NCBI GenBank assembly: GCA_013043945.1
Contig: JABEUW010000022.1
Location: forward strand, 1-9,440
Reading direction: 5' to 3'
Source of the DNA: Vulcanimicrobiota bacterium
GTDB taxonomy: Bacteria > Vulcanimicrobiota > Vulcanimicrobiia > Vulcanimicrobiales > Vulcanimicrobiaceae
Length of the DNA stretch: 9,440 nt
In this document: positions 1 through 5,434 of the stretch, piece after piece
Numbering within the stretch: position 1 is the first letter of the stretch
Layout: every line of letters begins with the position of its first letter
Translations under genes and position numbers: made by a program
Notes under the pieces: generated by a model
The model's database searches: none
What the model was told of the DNA's origin: nothing
Seen by the model: only the letters and a program-made list of their open reading frames with translations

Positions 1-88
1 CCGGCAGTGCGAGCGCGCCGGCGGAGATGCCGAGCGCGGTCCGTGCGAGAAACGACCGGCGGTCGGTGCGAGCGAATTCGTGGTGCAC
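1..88 (-). CDS. Tat-exported protein of unknown function, N-terminal fragment
   Basis: Reading leftward, a GTG at 88-86 opens a frame that continues off the left edge (29 codons visible). It is preceded by a strong GAGGAGG at 100-94, five bases away. The first residues are polar (MHHEFARTD), followed by the twin-arginine motif DRRSFLA, close to the S/T-R-R-x-F-L-K consensus. A weakly hydrophobic Ala/Gly/Leu stretch follows (ALGISAGALALP). This is a typical Tat signal peptide, so the product is probably folded in the cytoplasm and exported across the inner membrane, often with a cofactor bound. The mature domain lies outside the window, so the function cannot be named. It lies downstream of rplT on the same strand, but the terminator at 139-174 separates the two, so it should have its own promoter, possibly in the roughly 50 bases between. 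Confidence 0.75.
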   Translation of the reverse strand, partial: MHHEFARTDRRSFLARTALGISAGALALP

Positions 89-138
89 GGGAGCCTCCTC
101 AAAAACGAGAGCGATCTGCGGAACTGCTTTAGGGATAG

Positions 139-174
139 AAAAAGCCCCACCTGCAACGCGTGCGGGCGGGGCTT
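139..174 (-). terminator. Rho-independent terminator of the infC-rpmI-rplT operon
   Basis: On the minus strand, AAGCCCC (174-168) pairs with GGGGCTT (148-142) across a GC-rich loop. The T run at 143-139 follows, with more pyrimidines beyond it. It starts 20 bases after the rplT stop codon, where an operon terminator is expected. The plus strand has no T tract after the stem, so it acts leftward only. Confidence 0.85.
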
Positions 175-193
175 GGAGTATGCCGATCGAGGC

Positions 194-553
194 TTAGGCG
201 CTGACCGCTTTTTTCGCGACGGCGAGCAGCGAGCCGAACGCCGCGCTGTCGTTGACGGCGAGATCGGCGAGCGCTTTGCGGTTCAGTGCGACGCCCGACT
301 TCTTCAAGCCGTTCATCAGCATCGAATAGCTCATGCCCTCGCGGCGGGCCGCCGCATTGATGCGGCTGATCCACAGCGAACGGAAATCGCGTTTGCGAAC
401 GCGACGGTCGCGGAAAGCGTAGGCAAGGGAGTGGAGCAGCGCTTCGTTCGCAACGCGATAGTTGCGACGACGCGCGGCGCGGAAGCCCTTGACGAGCTTC
501 ATAACCTTGCGGCGATGCTTGAGGCCGTGAACGCCGCGTTTAATGCGTGCCAT
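194..553 (-). CDS. rplT: 50S ribosomal protein L20
   Basis: This is a 119-residue basic protein with the signature N-terminus of bacterial L20 (MARIKRGVHGLKHRRKVMKL) and the conserved core motifs RDRRVRKRDFRSLWI and INAA. Full length is normal for the family. L20 binds 23S rRNA early in 50S assembly, and in several bacteria it also represses its own operon by binding the mRNA. The ATG at 553 has AAGGAGG at 570-564, spaced ten bases. That site overlaps the rpmI stop codon (TAAGGAGG), so rpmI and rplT are probably translationally coupled. rplT is the last gene of the operon and is followed by the terminator at 139-174. Confidence 0.98.
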   Translation of the reverse strand: MARIKRGVHGLKHRRKVMKLVKGFRAARRRNYRVANEALLHSLAYAFRDRRVRKRDFRSLWISRINAAARREGMSYSMLMNGLKKSGVALNRKALADLAVNDSAAFGSLLAVAKKAVSA

Positions 554-568
554 CTGTGAAGAGCCTCC

Positions 569-775
569 TTACACCAAATACGGGATCGTCGGCGCTAGGC
601 GTTTGAGATCGCCCTTAAACGTCGGTTGATCCTTGCGGAAGTTACGTTTGCGCTTGCGCGTCTTTTTCGAAAGAATGTGTCCGCAACCGCTAAACTGGTG
701 TCGGTGCATCACTTTCCCGGTCCCGGTTATCTTTACTCGCTTCGCCGTTCCGCGGTGGGTTCGAATCTTTGGCAT
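569..775 (-). CDS. rpmI: 50S ribosomal protein L35
   Basis: This is a 68-residue, strongly basic protein. It begins MPKIRTHRGTAKRVKITGTG, the textbook L35 start, and continues with the ILSKKTRKRKRNFRK block. Length is near the usual 64-66 residues. L35 is a small protein of the large ribosomal subunit. ATG at 775 is preceded by AAGGAGT at 791-785, spaced nine bases. This site and the first 86 bases of the gene lie inside the 3' end of infC, read in another frame. The stop codon is embedded in the rplT Shine-Dalgarno, 15 bases before rplT starts. Confidence 0.97.
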   Translation of the reverse strand: MPKIRTHRGTAKRVKITGTGKVMHRHQFSGCGHILSKKTRKRKRNFRKDQPTFKGDLKRLAPTIPYLV

Positions 776-1385
776 GATCGGTAGACTCCTTGGTTTGCTC
801 GGCGTCCGCAGTCGGTGCCGGGGGTTGTGCGCGTTCGTGTTCCTTCATCGAGGAGTACTTCGGCGGTCCCGTCGGCGTAGCGCGCGGCGCTAAAATCATA
901 AACATATTTCGGCCTTCGAGTTTTGGTTCGCGTTCGAGGAGCGCGAGAGGCATCATATCCTCCACCATGCGATCGAGCAAACGCTTTCCGAAACCCTGAT
1001 ACGTAATTTCCCGGCCACGGAACATGATCGTTACTTTAATTTTGCTTCCATCGAGCAAGAGGCGTTCGGCCATACGGGCCTTAGTCTCGTAATCGTGTTG
1101 CTCGATTTTCGGGCGCAGCTTCACTTCGCGTAGATCGACGTGGCGCTGCTTCTTGCGGGCATCTTTGTCTTTTTTCGCCTGTTCGTATTTGAGCCGTCCG
1201 AAATCGCCGATCTTGCAGACCGGAGGCTGCGCGTTTGGCGAAATCTCGATAAGATCGAGCCCTGCGGTGCGCGCTCGCGAGAGCGCTTCCTCAGTCGGCA
1301 TGACGCCGAGCTGCTCGCCGTTGTCATCGATGACGCGGACCGATCGAATGCGGATTTGTTCGTTGACGCGTAGCGGTCGTGCTAT
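690..1385 (-). CDS. infC: Translation initiation factor IF-3, ATA start, with long C-terminal tail
   Basis: IF3 binds the 30S subunit, prevents premature 50S joining and rejects wrong start codons. The family core is complete: RVNEQIRIRSVRVIDD near the N-terminus, GLDLIEISPNAQPPVCKI, KLRPKIEQHDYETK, VTIMFRGREITYQG, and EREPKLEGRNMFMILAP ending near residue 167. The first ATG (1301) would remove 28 residues, including conserved N-domain. Going upstream there is no ATG, GTG or TTG before an in-frame stop at about 1440. ATA at 1385 lies seven bases after AGGAG, so it is the best start and gives 231 residues (MARPLRVNEQ...). A neighbouring ATC sits only one base from AGGAG and is less likely. About 64 residues beyond the core form a Pro/Ala/Asp/Glu/Lys-rich, probably disordered tail. 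The last 28 codons or so overlap rpmI in a different frame. It is the first gene of the operon. Identity is certain; the start codon is inferred. Confidence 0.95.
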   Translation of the reverse strand: MARPLRVNEQIRIRSVRVIDDNGEQLGVMPTEEALSRARTAGLDLIEISPNAQPPVCKIGDFGRLKYEQAKKDKDARKKQRHVDLREVKLRPKIEQHDYETKARMAERLLLDGSKIKVTIMFRGREITYQGFGKRLLDRMVEDMMPLALLEREPKLEGRNMFMILAPRATPTGPPKYSSMKEHERAQPPAPTADAEQTKESTDHAKDSNPPRNGEASKDNRDRESDAPTPV

Positions 1386-1392
1386 GGCGATA

Positions 1393-1397
1393 CTCCT
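1393..1397 (-). promoter_or_regulatory. infC ribosome-binding site that decides the ATA start
   Basis: AGGAG on the minus strand (1397-1393) is followed by a seven-base spacer (1392-1386) and then ATA at 1385-1383. The spacing is ideal for ATA and too short for the in-frame ATC at 1391-1389. No canonical start codon exists in this frame between the upstream stop and position 1301. Confidence 0.75.
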
Positions 1398-1402
1398 AGT
1401 CG

Positions 1403-1434
1403 AAAAAAAACGAAGAAAGGCCGCCGGAGCGACC
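1403..1434 (-). terminator. Terminator-like hairpin (attenuator candidate) in the infC leader
   Basis: On the minus strand GGTCGC (1434-1429) pairs with GCGGCC (1424-1419) around the UNCG-type tetraloop TCCG, with one G-U pair. Flanking A-T and G-T pairs can lengthen the stem. It is followed directly by a T-rich tract including eight consecutive T (1410-1403). The element ends only about six bases before the infC Shine-Dalgarno. A terminator in front of an essential gene only makes sense if it is conditional, so an attenuator is inferred. It could instead end transcripts coming from the coiled-coil gene upstream while infC is read through at a basal level. Confidence 0.65.
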
Positions 1435-1444
1435 TCACATCAAC

Positions 1445-1522
1445 GGAACCTACCGTCGGTTCCCTCTCGTGAAGACCGGATCGCCCGCGGGCATCCGGTG
1501 AGTGCCCCCTTCCGGGAGCGCT
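1445..1522 (-). promoter_or_regulatory. Structured 5' leader of infC: three further stem-loops
   Basis: Going downstream on the minus strand there are three hairpins. (1) 1522-1501: GCTCCC pairs with GGGGGC around a GNRA loop GGAA, and an A-T and a G-C pair lie beyond one mismatch. (2) 1499-1475: ACCGGAT pairs with ATCCGGT, and an inner GCC/GGC stem continues it past one bulged base. (3) 1463-1445: GGAACC pairs with GGTTCC across a seven-base loop. Together with the terminator-like hairpin at 1403-1434 they fill the whole leader. IF3 operon leaders in other bacteria are known to be controlled by attenuation or by L20 binding. Which mechanism applies here cannot be read from one sequence, and it matches no family I can name. 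Confidence 0.5.
1450..1494 (-). CDS. Possible 14-residue leader peptide upstream of infC
   Basis: On the minus strand ATG at 1494 opens MPAGDPVFTRGNRR and stops at TAG (1452-1450). AAGGGGG at 1511-1505, one base from the AAGGAGG consensus, lies ten bases before the ATG. The start codon is inside stem-loop 1475-1499, and the stop codon lies at the loop of stem-loop 1445-1463. A ribosome finishing here would therefore disrupt that hairpin. The position suggests translation-dependent control, but such a short frame can occur by chance and no clear antiterminator pairing was found. Confidence 0.25.
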   Translation of the reverse strand: MPAGDPVFTRGNRR

Positions 1523-1536
1523 GCTTCGGCTCGGAG

Positions 1537-1566
1537 AGGATAGCACGGCGGGGGGGCGCCATGCAA
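1537..1566 (-). promoter_or_regulatory. Possible sigma-70-type promoter for the infC operon
   Basis: On the minus strand TTGCAT (1566-1561) and TATCCT (1542-1537) are separated by 18 bases, roughly resembling -35 and -10 boxes (3/6 and 4/6 matches). Transcription would start near 1530, just ahead of the first leader stem-loop. The match is modest and rests largely on position. Confidence 0.35.
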
Positions 1567-1612
1567 GCGAGGATCGGGCAGCGGGTAGGAGCAAAGCAGA
1601 GATGTCCGGTCC

Positions 1613-1906
1613 TTAGCGCTGATACGCGCGCTCCAACCGGTCGAGCCGGTGGTCGACCTCGAGGCGCCAGCGTTGGAGCCCGGCGACCTCTCCGCCGATC
1701 GAGGTCAGGCGAGTCTCGACGCTATCGAGCCGGCTCTCGACGCCATCGAGCCGGGTTTCGACGCTATCGAGCCGGGCCTCGACGCGGTCGAGCCGGAGTT
1801 CGACGCGCCCGAGTCGGCTCTCGAGCATGGCGAAGCCATTGGTGACCGCTCCGTGGAGGTCGAGGACGGCGGTCATGATCTCGCGAGTGCTCGGCTCGGC
1901 ATTCAT
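1613..1906 (-). CDS. Small heptad-repeat coiled-coil protein
   Basis: This is a 97-residue protein of unknown function. Residues 31-72 are six consecutive heptads of the type RLDxVEx (for example RLDSVET and RLDGVES), with Leu and Val/Ile at the a/d spacing. A further RLDRLERAY near the C-terminus continues the pattern, so most of the protein should be one amphipathic, oligomerising helix. There is no signal peptide or membrane segment. The short N-terminus (MNAEPSTREIMTAVLDLHG) resembles the helix leading into the coil. The ATG at 1906 has no clear Shine-Dalgarno, so translation may begin at Met11 or be inefficient. The gene lies about 70 bases upstream of the infC promoter candidate, same strand, and is divergent from the DegV gene. 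It could be an adaptor or scaffold, but nothing shows this. The antisense frame is open only because of the repeats. Confidence 0.65.
   Translation of the reverse strand: MNAEPSTREIMTAVLDLHGAVTNGFAMLESRLGRVELRLDRVEARLDSVETRLDGVESRLDSVETRLTSIGGEVAGLQRWRLEVDHRLDRLERAYQR
1691..1816 (-). repeat. 21-bp tandem repeat encoding coiled-coil heptads
   Basis: Six imperfect 21-bp units lie in tandem, each encoding one R-L-D-x-V-E-x heptad; the first and last are the most diverged. Conservation at DNA level (repeated cgacgc-atcgagccg blocks on the plus strand) suggests recent unit duplication, so copy number may vary between strains. Confidence 0.8.
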
Positions 1907-2040
1907 GGTGGAAGCGTAGCGTACGCCGATTGCCGGGCGGCTTCCTCGGCGTTACCCGATGATTTCCGGAAGCGGCGCCCCGGCATGACTGCTGCGGCAA
2001 CCACGCGAAACGGGGAGGCGCGGCGTGAGGAGCGCCATCT

Positions 2041-2889
2041 ATGGCTACAGCAATTATCACCGACAGCGCGGCCGATATCTCGGCCGAACAGGCCCGCGAA
2101 TTCGGCGTCGAGGTGGCACCGCTCTGGATCCATATCGACGGGGAGCGCCTTCGCGACGGCGTCGATATCACGCGTGCGAGCTTCTATGCTCGCATGGCCG
2201 CAGCGAAGGACCTTCCGAGCAGCGAGCCGCTTGACGCCGCGGGCTTCACGGCGATTTTCTCCAAGCACGTCGACAAGGGCGACGAGTGCGTCGTTCCGAT
2301 CGTCTCGAGCAAGCTTTCGAAGACCTACGAGAATGCTTTAGCCGCGGCATCGCGCTTCGCAGGCAAAGTGCACGTTGTCGATAGCCAAACGCTCTCCGGC
2401 GGCCTGCTGCTGCTCGCATACGTCGCCGGCGAGATGGCGAAAAAAGGAGCTGGCGCCAAGGATATCGTCGCCGCGCTCGAACGCGGAAAGAGCACGCAGA
2501 ACGGATATCAGATCATGCCGACGCTCGAATTTCTCGGACGCAGCGGCCGGCTCAATAAAGCGATCGTCGCCTTGGGAACGGTGCTGAAGGTCAACCCTAT
2601 TCTCCAGGCCCGCGACGGCATCATCGAAACCGCCGGGCAGACCCGCACCTTCGATAAAGCGAAAGAGCTCATCGTCGATATCGCAACCCGGCATGTTACC
2701 GACGTGGCGGCGACGCGCTTTGCGGTCGGCCACACGCATGCCCCGGCGCTCGCCGACGAGATGGCGAAAGCGCTGCACGAAAAGCTCTCGCTGCCGCCCA
2801 AAACCTTCATCGTGCACGAAGTCGGCCCCTCGGTCGCCGTCAACGTCGGCCCCGGCGCGATCGCCATTTTCTCGGTTACCGGAATCTAA
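2041..2889 (+). CDS. DegV family fatty-acid-binding protein
   Basis: This 282-residue protein is the normal length for DegV proteins, which hold a fatty acid between two domains. In Gram-positive bacteria, family members (FakB) present fatty acids to the kinase FakA. Family marks in order: IITDSAADIS (residues 5-14), LPSSEPLDAAGF (58-69) at the place of the usual TSQP motif, VSSKLSKTYENA (88-99) matching S-S-x-L-S-G-T-Y, VVDSQTLSGG (112-121), LEFLGRSGRL (162-171), VLKVNPIL (181-188) and GPGAIAIF (270-277). The TSQP and LSGT motifs are both altered, so lipid-head-group contacts may differ. ATG is preceded by GAGGAG at 2027-2032 with an eight-base spacer. The 134 bases upstream, shared with the divergent coiled-coil gene, must contain its promoter, but I could not identify one. 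No FakA-like DAK gene is in the window. Confidence 0.93.
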   Translation: MATAIITDSAADISAEQAREFGVEVAPLWIHIDGERLRDGVDITRASFYARMAAAKDLPSSEPLDAAGFTAIFSKHVDKGDECVVPIVSSKLSKTYENALAAASRFAGKVHVVDSQTLSGGLLLLAYVAGEMAKKGAGAKDIVAALERGKSTQNGYQIMPTLEFLGRSGRLNKAIVALGTVLKVNPILQARDGIIETAGQTRTFDKAKELIVDIATRHVTDVAATRFAVGHTHAPALADEMAKALHEKLSLPPKTFIVHEVGPSVAVNVGPGAIAIFSVTGI

Positions 2890-2890
2890 A

Positions 2891-2905
2891 CGCGAGCGGC
2901 TCGCG
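2891..2905 (+). other. Perfect hairpin immediately after the DegV stop codon
   Basis: CGCGAG, a three-base loop CGG, then CTCGCG, beginning one base after TAA. There is no T tract, so it is not a standard intrinsic terminator. It may protect the mRNA 3' side or reduce read-through into the methyltransferase gene. Confidence 0.4.
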
Positions 2906-2942
2906 AACGGAGCGGAAGCCCCTCGCGCCGAATTCGGGGGCG

Positions 2943-3530
2943 ATGAGCGAGATTCAAGATCGTAGCGGAGCCCGCCAGCCCGAACTCTTCTCCCCCGAGC
3001 GTGCCGCTCGGCTCGACGACCCCGCCCGCGAGGCGTACATGTCGGCGGCGGCGATCGTCGCGCGGCTCGACGTTCCGAAAGAGGGTCGCGTCATCGACCT
3101 CGGCGCCGGCACCGGGCGATACACCTTCGCAATCGCGAAAGCGCACCCCGATGCCTTTGTCGTCGCCGTCGATACTCAGCCGGGCTTCGTGCGGATCATC
3201 GCCGAGCGCTGTCTCGAAGGACAGTTCGATAACGTCGTCACCGGCGATACGCCTGCCGGCCCGCCCGCCGACCGCATCTTACTGCTGAACGTTCTCCACG
3301 AGATGAGCGATCTCGATCTCAACCCCGTGCGCGCCGCGCTCTCGCCCGAGGGGTGGATGCTCGTCATCGACTGGGATGGCGGCATCGAGCGCCCGGTCGG
3401 CCCGCCGCGCGAGCATTCGCACACCCGCGACGAAGCGATCGCTCGCCTGCAATCGCGCGGATTCGCTCGCGTTGAAAGGATCGACGCGCCGGAGTTTCCC
3501 TACCACTTCGTGCTCCGCGCGAGCACCTAG
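2943..3530 (+). CDS. Class I SAM-dependent methyltransferase
   Basis: This is a 195-residue soluble protein with a seven-strand Rossmann methyltransferase fold. Motif I VIDLGAGTGRY (50-60) binds the SAM methionine end, VAVDTQP (75-81) carries the acidic residue that holds the ribose, ADRILLLNVLHEM (109-121) is the post-motif strand and helix, and SPEGWMLVIDWD (134-145) is the typical strand after the Pro-x-Gly turn. The small size suggests a small-molecule or UbiE-like methyltransferase; the substrate cannot be told. The ATG follows GGGGG at 2936-2940 with only a two-base spacer, a poor ribosome-binding site. A later start at Met33 would lose sequence ahead of motif I but not the motif. It lies 53 bases after the DegV gene and 29 bases before the M61 peptidase gene, in the same direction. 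Confidence 0.85.
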   Translation: MSEIQDRSGARQPELFSPERAARLDDPAREAYMSAAAIVARLDVPKEGRVIDLGAGTGRYTFAIAKAHPDAFVVAVDTQPGFVRIIAERCLEGQFDNVVTGDTPAGPPADRILLLNVLHEMSDLDLNPVRAALSPEGWMLVIDWDGGIERPVGPPREHSHTRDEAIARLQSRGFARVERIDAPEFPYHFVLRAST

Positions 3531-3559
3531 CAGGGAGCCGTCTGCCAAGCGCGTACCGC

Positions 3560-5425
3560 GTGGCGATGCGCACTTTTCTGATTCGAGGCTTCGGCCTCTC
3601 TCTGTTGCTGTTTTCGTTCGCGTTTGCGCCCTCCCAGGCCGCAACGCAGGCGATTCAGCTCCAACTCGATGCGCGGCAAGCGCCGACGCAAAATATCGTT
3701 TTCACCCACGAAATCATTCCCGCGACCCCGGGGCCGATGACGCTCTACTATCCCAAGTGGATCCCGGGCGAACATCAACCCGTCGGACCGATCGCCAACG
3801 TCGCGTCGTTGGTTATTACCGCCAACGGTAAACGCATCGCGTGGCGTCGCGATCCGCTCGACATGTTTGCGTTCGAGTTCGACGTGCCGGCGGGTGCCGA
3901 CAGCATCGACGTGCACTTCACCTACCTCGGCGCGACGTTCGGGCACTACTCTTCGTCGCGGTTAGCAACGCACAATCTCTTTGTGACGACGTGGAACCAG
4001 AACCTGCTCTATCCGTCGACCGGGACGATTCAGGACACGTTCTTTAAACCGTCGATCGTCCTTCCCGGGGCGGCGTGGAAATTTGCAACCGCGTTGACCG
4101 GCGCGAAACGCACCGGCGATACCGTGACGTTCGACGAGGTCTCGCTCGAACATCTCATCGATTCGCCGCTCGATTCCGGTACGCACGCCTACCGTAAACG
4201 CATTTGGCACGAAGGCACTGCGAGTGCCTACCTGAACGTGTTCGCCGATACGCAGCACGAAGCGAACTCCGCAAAAATCGGCGAGCCGCACTACGCCAAG
4301 CTCGTTCGCGAGATGATGGCGATGTACGGCGCTCGCCATTGGCGGAATTATAACTTTCTGTTGACGCTCTCGGATCAGATGCCAGGCGAAGGGATCGAGC
4401 ATCACGAGTCGAGCGATGACGGAGAGACCGGGTCGTACTTCCTCAACCACAAAGATTTCGTTCGCGGGGGCGATTTGCTTTCGCACGAATTCAATCACTC
4501 GTGGGACGGCAAGTATCGCATGCCTGCAGGGCTCTACCCCGACAACTTGCAGATCCCCTATAACGACTCGTTGTTGTGGGTCTACGAGGGAATGACGCAA
4601 TACTACGGCGATGTAATGTCGTTCCGCGACGGCATTCGCCCGGCAAAACAATGGCCCAACCAAGTCGCCGCGATGTACGCCTACTACGATAACGAACCCG
4701 GACGTCTGTGGAGAACGCTCGGCGACACCGCGACCTCGGCGCCATTTCTCTACGCCGCCCCGTATGGGTACAACGCCGAGCGTCGCAGCGTCGATTTCTA
4801 CGTCGAAGGAGCGCTCATGTGGCTCCGTGCCGACAGCATCATTCGGGCGAAGACCCACGATAAAAAATCGCTCGACACCTTCGCACGGGCGTTCTTCGGT
4901 GGAAAAACGACGGGACCGATCGTCGTCACCTATACGCGTAAGGACATCATTGCGGGGCTCGATAAGGTGCTGCCATACAACTGGACGGCCTTTTTCCATA
5001 AATGGATCGATAACATCGCGCCGCATCCAGCAAACGGCTTTACCCCCGACGGCTGGAAGCTCGTCTATACCGCAAAGCCGACGATTTGGGTGCCGAAGAA
5101 CAACTTTTGGTACTCGATTGGACTCGCGGTAAACCATGGCAATATCGGTGACGTTCGGTTCGGTTCCCCCGCCGCCGTTGCAACGTTGGGCATCGATACC
5201 ACGATCGTTGCCGTGAACGGTCGCGGATATTCGGCCGCGGTGCTCGCGCAGGCGATAACCGATGCTGCCAAGAGCAAAGCACCGATCGACCTGCTCGTCG
5301 AACATAGCGACGTGTACCGCTCGGTCCAAATCAACTACACGGGCGGTCTCCGGTATCCGCATCTGGTGCGCATCAAAGGCGTGCCGGATCGGCTCTCGCA
5401 GGTCGTCAAGCCCTATACGAAGTAG
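3560..5425 (+). CDS. Exported M61-family metallopeptidase (glycyl aminopeptidase type) with PDZ-like C-terminus
   Basis: This 621-residue zinc peptidase resembles family M61, whose members release N-terminal Gly/Ala residues. A signal peptide spans residues 1-27: MRTFLIRG, then a hydrophobic core LSLLLFSFAFA, with cleavage after SQA likely, so it acts in the periplasm or outside the cell. Next comes the beta-rich N-terminal domain with YYPKWIPGEHQPVGPI (63-78). The catalytic domain has GIEHHES (278-284), the zinc site HEFNH (309-313) followed by WDGKYRM, and the third ligand Glu343 in WVYEGMTQYYG. Residues of about 515-592 look like a PDZ domain, and the C-terminus carries the family's YPHLVRIKGVPDRL pattern (599-612). 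All catalytic residues are present. The frame opens with GTG at 3560; ATG at 3566 (two residues shorter) is equally possible, and neither has a good Shine-Dalgarno. The PsiE-like gene follows after nine bases. Confidence 0.93.
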   Translation: MAMRTFLIRGFGLSLLLFSFAFAPSQAATQAIQLQLDARQAPTQNIVFTHEIIPATPGPMTLYYPKWIPGEHQPVGPIANVASLVITANGKRIAWRRDPLDMFAFEFDVPAGADSIDVHFTYLGATFGHYSSSRLATHNLFVTTWNQNLLYPSTGTIQDTFFKPSIVLPGAAWKFATALTGAKRTGDTVTFDEVSLEHLIDSPLDSGTHAYRKRIWHEGTASAYLNVFADTQHEANSAKIGEPHYAKLVREMMAMYGARHWRNYNFLLTLSDQMPGEGIEHHESSDDGETGSYFLNHKDFVRGGDLLSHEFNHSWDGKYRMPAGLYPDNLQIPYNDSLLWVYEGMTQYYGDVMSFRDGIRPAKQWPNQVAAMYAYYDNEPGRLWRTLGDTATSAPFLYAAPYGYNAERRSVDFYVEGALMWLRADSIIRAKTHDKKSLDTFARAFFGGKTTGPIVVTYTRKDIIAGLDKVLPYNWTAFFHKWIDNIAPHPANGFTPDGWKLVYTAKPTIWVPKNNFWYSIGLAVNHGNIGDVRFGSPAAVATLGIDTTIVAVNGRGYSAAVLAQAITDAAKSKAPIDLLVEHSDVYRSVQINYTGGLRYPHLVRIKGVPDRLSQVVKPYTK

Positions 5426-5434
5426 GAACGAGCG

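Noticed and set aside
80..559. 159-codon plus-strand frame opposite rplT
   Set aside because: It is the reverse of a clear L20 gene and passes through that gene's terminator.
1691..1816. Regular repeats considered as a CRISPR-like array
   Set aside because: Units are 21 bp with no spacers and encode protein heptads in frame.
1153..1845. 230-codon plus-strand frame across infC, its leader and the coiled-coil gene
   Set aside because: It is Arg/Ser-rich low-complexity translation with no ribosome-binding site, antisense to infC.
1907..2040. Promoter boxes for the DegV gene (a TTGCCG near 1930)
   Set aside because: No acceptable -10 box lies at the right spacing, so a promoter is expected here but not located.
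1649..2341. 230-codon plus-strand frame with LDAIEPxLDAIEP repeats
   Set aside because: The repeats are the mirror of the 21-bp coiled-coil repeat, and the frame runs into the DegV gene out of phase. The minus-strand heptads make better structural sense.
2919..2942. CCCC/GGGG pairing that could hide the methyltransferase ribosome-binding site
   Set aside because: The pairing is short and expected by chance in GC-rich DNA, and the overlapping CCGAATTCGG palindrome competes with it.
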